Assembly: GCA_945870475.1 (NCBI GenBank)
Contig: CAMBSR010000063.1
Location: forward strand, 1-10,495
Direction of reading: 5' to 3'
DNA length: 10,495 nt
Origin: Phycisphaera mikurensis NBRC 102666
Lineage (GTDB): Bacteria > Planctomycetota > Phycisphaerae > Phycisphaerales > SM1A02
Below are positions 6,657-10,495 of the stretch, in pieces (the first letter of the stretch is position 1; the number at the start of each line of letters is the position of its first letter). The notes under the pieces are model-generated. The model was not told the origin of the DNA. It did not search any database and saw nothing but the letters and a program-made list of their open reading frames with translations. The position numbers were made by a program, and so were the translations under genes.

Positions 6657-7832
6657 TCAGCCCTGCGAGCCGGACGGAACGTCGAAGATCAGCGCGATGT
6701 AGGCGACGAAGAGGCAGAGGTGCACGAGGCCCTGCATCCGGTTGGTGCGGCCGTGGGTGAAGTTCACGACCGACACCAGTACCGTGCACGCCAGGAGCGT
6801 GATCTCCGGCGGCTCCAGGCCAAGCTCGACGCGCTGGCCGCGGATGAGGCCGAGCGCCAGCACCACCGGGACCGTGAGGCCGATGGTGGAGAGCGCCGAA
6901 CCGAGCAGGATGTTCATGGTGCGCTGCATCGACTCGGAGCGCGCGGCCTGGATGGCGGCGACGCCTTCGGGGCCGAGGATGAGGCTCGCCACCAGCACGC
7001 CGGCCAGTGCGCGCGGCAGGCCGTTCACCTCGAGGATCCGCACCGTGGCCGAGCCGAGCGACTCGGCCATCAGCACCACCATGCCGAGGAGCACCACGAG
7101 CGCCAGGATGTCGACCCACATCGGCCGATCCGGGGCGGCGGCAACTGCGTGGCCGTGGCCACCGGTGCCGTGCTGCGCGTGCCCGTGGTCCGCGTGACCG
7201 TGCTCGCCGTGACCGTGCGCCCCGTCGCCCTGCCCGCCCGGATGCGAGAAGAACCCGCGATGCGAGGAGGTCTGCATCCAGAGGAATGCGCCGTACACCG
7301 CCACGCATGCGAAGGCGACGAAGACCTCCATGCGCCGCGTCATGAAGCCCCCCGGCTCGGTGATGGTCATGCGCGGCAGCACCAGCGTGATGGCGGCCAG
7401 CGGGATGAGGAGCGAGAGGTACGACGCGGAGGTCTGCAGGTTGAAGGTCTGCTCGTGGCGCCGCATGCCGCCCGCCAGGAGCGCCACGCCGACGAGGCCG
7501 TTCAGGATGATCATGAGCGTGGCGAACATGGTGTCGCGCGCCACGGACGGCTCACCCTTGTCGGCGATCATCATGGCCGCCACCACCGCGACCTCGATGA
7601 CGATCACCGAGAGCGTGAGCACCACCGTGCCGATCGGCTCGCCGAGGCGCTCGGCCACGGCATCCGCGCGATGCGATGCCGCCACGGCACACGTGGCGAT
7701 GACGCCGAAGATCCAGGCGAACCCGAGGAAGGAGGGAGCTGCGCCTTCGTCGTGACCACCCATGGCATGCGCAGCGATGGTTCCGGCACCGAGGAGGAAC
7801 GGCAGGAGCGCGAGGATTCGTCCGCGGGTCAT
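6657..7832 (-). CDS. chaA: ChaA-type calcium (sodium/potassium)/proton antiporter
   Basis: This 391-residue polytopic inner-membrane protein of the Ca2+/cation antiporter (CaCA) superfamily is close to the usual ChaA length of about 366. The first alpha repeat is seen as GEPIGTVVLTLSVIVIEV (64-81) with acidic Glu80. The second is LILGPEGVAAIQAARSES (284-301) with Glu289, followed by NILLGSALSTIGLTVP (307-322). Both acidic transport residues are kept. Between the two halves, residues 191-228 form a loop with ten histidines in about 35 residues (GHGEHGHADHGHAQH), which probably binds metal and may regulate transport. It would exchange cytosolic Ca2+ or Na+/K+ for protons. The start at 7832 has no clear Shine-Dalgarno sequence. 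The gene precedes the H-NOX operon on the same strand, but a 232-bp gap separates them, so it is probably a separate unit. The cation specificity cannot be told from sequence. Confidence 0.87.
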   Translation of the reverse strand: MTRGRILALLPFLLGAGTIAAHAMGGHDEGAAPSFLGFAWIFGVIATCAVAASHRADAVAERLGEPIGTVVLTLSVIVIEVAVVAAMMIADKGEPSVARDTMFATLMIILNGLVGVALLAGGMRRHEQTFNLQTSASYLSLLIPLAAITLVLPRMTITEPGGFMTRRMEVFVAFACVAVYGAFLWMQTSSHRGFFSHPGGQGDGAHGHGEHGHADHGHAQHGTGGHGHAVAAAPDRPMWVDILALVVLLGMVVLMAESLGSATVRILEVNGLPRALAGVLVASLILGPEGVAAIQAARSESMQRTMNILLGSALSTIGLTVPVVLALGLIRGQRVELGLEPPEITLLACTVLVSVVNFTHGRTNRMQGLVHLCLFVAYIALIFDVPSGSQG

Positions 7833-7919
7833 GATCGGGCGGAGGGTAGTTCGAGGGAGCGGCGCGCGACCCCCGTCCCACGGGTCCGGGAAGTGGGCAA
7901 GGAGTCCCCTCCACGGGGT

Positions 7920-7934
7920 GGAAACGCGGTTTCC
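7920..7934. promoter_or_regulatory. 15-bp palindrome in the divergent chaA / HTH-gene region
   Basis: GGAAACGCGGTTTCC has perfect 6-bp arms around GCG. It sits 88 bp before the antiporter start and 172 bp before the rightward HTH gene, a suitable place for an operator acting on one or both. The rest of the 273-bp gap (7833-8105) shows no clear -10/-35 pair. The neighbouring HTH protein would be an obvious candidate binder, but this is a guess. Confidence 0.3.
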
Positions 7935-8052
7935 CGCGGACGCTTACCCATGCAACGTCCGCATCTCTCCCGATTGAACGGATTCCTCTGGGGAAATGCG
8001 TGACTGCCTTGCATGACGGGCTAGTTTCTCGCTGCAAGTGCCTCTCCAGGCT

Positions 8053-8066
8053 GAAGTTCGTACTTC
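8053..8066. promoter_or_regulatory. Short inverted repeat upstream of the HTH gene
   Basis: GAAGT-TCGT-ACTTC has perfect 5-bp arms and ends 39 bp before the ATG at 8106. It could be a site for autoregulation by the encoded HTH protein, or a small leader hairpin. Support is weak because arms this short are common by chance. Confidence 0.18.
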
Positions 8067-8105
8067 CGAAGGCACTCGCGGGCACTCCTCTGCGCGGCAC
8101 CCACC

Positions 8106-9356
8106 ATGAGCTTGACCTCCCATCGTGGCGCATCCGAGGCATCGGGAGCGCAGGACAACCCGGGCACGTTCGAAACCGCCGCATCGGACGCGCTGTGCGC
8201 GCTCCGCGACGCCGCCGTGACGGCGATCGAATCGATCGGCGGAGGCAACATGAACTCGCTGGCCCTGAGCAGGCGCCTCGGCGTCGACAAGAGCCTCACG
8301 TGGCGCATGGTGCGCTTTGCCCAGGAGCCCGACGCCTTCAGCGGAAGCAAGCACCTGCCCGGCGATGCCGGCCTGCGCATCTTCGCGCGCGCCGTGCGCG
8401 CGCACGGCGCCGATGATGCCACGGTGGAGCGATTCACCGCGGCCGCCGACCGCCTTGAAGAGGTGGTGCGGCAGCACGCGGGCAACCGCGCGTCGTTCCG
8501 AGCGCTGCTGGCGCACTGCACCGCCGAGCCGCACGCCGACGAACGCGCCATGGACTTCCGCCGCAGCGCGTACCAGGCGAACGCGGCGCTCTGGGGCATC
8601 GAGGCCAGCACGCGGCTGATGCTGGCGTTCCTGACGCCCGGCGCGAACGGCACGGTGGATGTGGCGCTGGTGAGCGGATTCCTGGGACTGCGCCGCATGC
8701 GCCGCGACCAGTCGTGGCCGGTGGCACGCCGCCGCGTGCTTGGCCACGAGGGGCGCACGCGCGAGCGCATCGTGATGCCGCTCGACCCGAGCGTGCCGAT
8801 GGACGCGCCGCCGATCCTGGCGGAATTCTCCACGCTGCGCGGCGAGGCACTGCGCCCGATGGGCACGGAACACGGCTTCTGGTACGAGTTGCCGGAGGGC
8901 GACGTGGGCACCGGCGGTGCGGTCGACTGCGTGTTCGGCGAGCGGATGCCGGGCGCAGGCCCGTCCGTGCGCGAGGGCGGCGTCCACGGGGCGGAAGTGC
9001 TCCTGCGACTGGACATGCCAATGGAACACGTGCTGATGGATGTCTTCGTCGATCGTTCGCTGCCGGTGGCAGGCGTCCCGAAGGCCTCGCTCTACGGATT
9101 GCTCTCGGGCGGGAGCGGCGAGAACTCCGCGGACCGCGAGCGCGATCGCATGCCCCTGGCGGAACAGCCGCAGGAGATCGGCCAGGAGCCGCGCGCGTGG
9201 GCAACGCCCGTGGCGCCCCGGCACTGGGAGCTGATCCACGACTGCATGCGCTGGATCGATCGCCGGCCCACCGACTTCCGGGCGCATCGGCTGGCGATGC
9301 GCTGGCCGCTGATCCCGACCGCGCTGGTGGTGTCGACGCCGATCGGCACGCGCTGA
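8106..9356 (+). CDS. Uncharacterised protein with N-terminal winged helix-turn-helix-like domain
   Basis: This 416-residue protein is probably cytosolic, with no signal peptide or membrane helix. After a disordered start (1-25), residues 35-75 fit a winged helix-turn-helix of the MarR/IclR type: AVTAIESIGG, MNSLALSRRLGVDKS and LTWRMVRFAQEP. Residues 79-90 (SGSKHLPGDAGL) look like a conserved extension. A helical segment (100-175) includes an alanine- and arginine-rich stretch. Residues 185-416 form a mixed alpha/beta part I do not recognise. It may be a ligand-binding or oligomerisation domain. The arrangement suggests a lineage-specific transcription regulator, but no enzyme motif or known effector domain is visible, so the role is inference. 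ATG 8106 has no clear Shine-Dalgarno sequence; codon use supports the frame throughout. It is transcribed away from the antiporter gene and toward the transporter 57 bp downstream. Confidence 0.75.
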   Translation: MSLTSHRGASEASGAQDNPGTFETAASDALCALRDAAVTAIESIGGGNMNSLALSRRLGVDKSLTWRMVRFAQEPDAFSGSKHLPGDAGLRIFARAVRAHGADDATVERFTAAADRLEEVVRQHAGNRASFRALLAHCTAEPHADERAMDFRRSAYQANAALWGIEASTRLMLAFLTPGANGTVDVALVSGFLGLRRMRRDQSWPVARRRVLGHEGRTRERIVMPLDPSVPMDAPPILAEFSTLRGEALRPMGTEHGFWYELPEGDVGTGGAVDCVFGERMPGAGPSVREGGVHGAEVLLRLDMPMEHVLMDVFVDRSLPVAGVPKASLYGLLSGGSGENSADRERDRMPLAEQPQEIGQEPRAWATPVAPRHWELIHDCMRWIDRRPTDFRAHRLAMRWPLIPTALVVSTPIGTR

Positions 9357-9360
9357 ATGC

Positions 9361-9390
9361 ACGTGCGGCACGTTCCCGGCGCGCGCGCCG
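9361..9390. promoter_or_regulatory. Two adjacent palindromes between the HTH gene and the transporter
   Basis: ACGTGC-G-GCACGT (9361-9373) begins 4 bp after the HTH gene stop. CGGCGCGCGCGCCG (9377-9390), a perfect 14-bp palindrome, follows. No T-run follows either, so an intrinsic terminator is unlikely. They end 23 bp before the transporter ATG, where a bound repressor or an mRNA hairpin could affect its expression. The second could be simple CG-alternation. Confidence 0.22.
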
Positions 9391-9413
9391 CGTCCGCGTG
9401 GGAGAATGCCTGC

Positions 9414-10495
9414 ATGGGCCAGCACGCTTCGGTCATCAACGAGGGTGACGCATCCCACGGCATTGCGGCGCGCATCGGCCGCTGGGCGGGGCCGATCGCC
9501 GGCGCGGCACTGGCGTGGTGGACGCATCCGGCGGGTGCGGCGCACGCCGGCCTGACCGCCGATGGCGCCATCACGCTCGGGCTCCTCGCATGGATGGCGC
9601 TCTGGTGGATGACGCAGGCGGCGGACCTGGCCGTCACCGCGCTGATTCCGGCGGTGCTGCTCCCGGTCCTCGGAATCGTCGCGTTCAAGGACGTGGCGGC
9701 GTCGTACGCGGACAACGTGATCTTCCTGTTCGCCGGCGGCACGGTCATCGGCATGGCGCTCGAGCGCCACGGGATCAGCGCGCACTTCGTGCACTGGATG
9801 CTGAAGGCAGCGGGGACGCGCCCCGCGTTCGTGGTGGGCGCGCTCTTCATGGCGGCGGCATCGGTGAGTGCGTTCGTCAGCAACACCGCCACCACGGTGC
9901 TGATGCTTCCGCTCGCCACCGGCGTGGCGGCCGGTGCGGTGGCGCTCCCGGACACGGCACCGGAACGCGCGGCGCGCGGCGCGAAGAACTTCACCGCAGC
10001 CGCGCTCCTGGCGATTGCGTTCGGATCCACCGTGGGCGGCGGAGCCACGCTGATCGGCAGCCCGCCGAACGCCATCGCGGCCAACTACCTGCGCGCGCAG
10101 GGCGTGGAATTCGATTTCGGCGCATGGGCGCGCTTCGGCGTGCCGATCGCGCTGGCGATGTGCCCGGTGGCGATCCTGGCGATCGTGCGGATGCTGCCTG
10201 CCCACGGCATTGCCCTGCCCCCGCGCCGGCGCGAGGACCTGCCGCCGATCCGCCCGGCGGGCTGGGCGACGCTTGCCATCTTCGTGGCGGCGGTGTTCGT
10301 GTGGGTCACGTCGTCGAGCTGGCCTGCGGGATGGAAGCCCGCGGGACTGACCGACGGCGGCGTGGCGATCGCCGCGGCCATCCTCCTGATGGTGCTGCCG
10401 GCGCGCGACGGATCGCAGCGCGCGATCGTGCCATGGAGCATGACGCGCGACCTGCCGTGGGGCGTGTTCATCCTCTTCGGCGGCGGGCTGGCCAT
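9414..10495 (+). CDS. SLC13/DASS-family anion (dicarboxylate) transporter, 3'-truncated by window edge
   Basis: The frame opens with ATG at 9414, about 9 bases after GGGAGA, and stays open for 360 codons to the window end. The product is highly hydrophobic with at least seven membrane helices. Marks of the divalent-anion/Na+ symporter family are VTALIPAVLLPVLGI (74-88), NVIFLFAGG (101-109), the substrate/sodium motif SNTAT (156-160) followed by LMLP, GGGATLIGSPPNAIAAN (208-224), and DLPWGVFILFGGGLA (346-360). The second SNT motif and the last helices lie beyond the window. It should import di- or tricarboxylates, sulfate or a related anion with Na+; the substrate cannot be told from this part. 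An N-terminal cytosolic stretch of about 20 residues precedes the first helix. It may be co-transcribed with the HTH gene, which could then be its regulator; this is only suggested by position. Confidence 0.88.
   Translation, partial: MGQHASVINEGDASHGIAARIGRWAGPIAGAALAWWTHPAGAAHAGLTADGAITLGLLAWMALWWMTQAADLAVTALIPAVLLPVLGIVAFKDVAASYADNVIFLFAGGTVIGMALERHGISAHFVHWMLKAAGTRPAFVVGALFMAAASVSAFVSNTATTVLMLPLATGVAAGAVALPDTAPERAARGAKNFTAAALLAIAFGSTVGGGATLIGSPPNAIAANYLRAQGVEFDFGAWARFGVPIALAMCPVAILAIVRMLPAHGIALPPRRREDLPPIRPAGWATLAIFVAAVFVWVTSSSWPAGWKPAGLTDGGVAIAAAILLMVLPARDGSQRAIVPWSMTRDLPWGVFILFGGGLA

Noticed and set aside
6483..8003. 506-codon plus-strand frame opposite the antiporter
   Set aside because: Antisense shadow with an H/R/E-rich product; the minus strand gives a full CaCA antiporter.
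7944..10205. 753-codon open frame on the minus strand across the HTH gene and the transporter
   Set aside because: The product is rich in H, R and A without motifs, while the plus strand encodes a clear DASS transporter and a well-formed HTH protein in the same DNA.

Overview
The window is a GC-rich bacterial chromosome segment with eight protein-coding genes; the first and last run off the ends. The lineage suggested is Planctomycetota, perhaps Phycisphaerae. This is inferred from the small membrane protein at the left edge with a C-terminal CxxC...CPxCG zinc ribbon, from secreted proteins without close well-known relatives, and from several starts without a clear Shine-Dalgarno sequence. 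No species can be named. I saw no rRNA, tRNA, CRISPR array, insertion sequence or phage gene.

Layout, left to right. At 2-529 (+) lies the C-terminal part of a four-helix membrane protein with a zinc ribbon. Its stop codon sits inside a perfect 29-bp inverted repeat (516-577) that separates it from the convergent gene. At 580-2487 (-) is a serB-serA fusion joining phosphoserine phosphatase to phosphoglycerate dehydrogenase with an ACT domain. At 2667-3611 (-) is a secreted protein with two DnaJ-like CxxCxGxG motifs.

The centre (3675-6424, -) is the main interest. It is a tight three-gene operon of two paralogous stand-alone H-NOX heme sensor proteins followed by a soluble hybrid histidine kinase. 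The kinase has an N-terminal HNOBA (H-NOX-associated) domain. Both intergenic gaps are 4 bp. Gas binding (most likely NO) to either heme protein would be expected to control the kinase, which carries its own receiver domain. The arrangement of two sensors feeding one kinase is less common than one sensor per kinase. The output partner is not in the window.

At 6657-7832 (-) is a ChaA-type cation/proton antiporter with a His-rich cytosolic-type loop. From a divergent intergenic region (7833-8105), an uncharacterised protein with a predicted winged helix-turn-helix runs rightward (8106-9356, +). After it comes an SLC13/DASS-family anion transporter (9414 to the end, +), which continues beyond the window. 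The two rightward genes are 57 bp apart and could be co-transcribed, but short palindromes lie between them.

The very long open frames antisense to these genes are GC-rich shadows. All functional calls come from motifs read by eye; none was confirmed by a database search.
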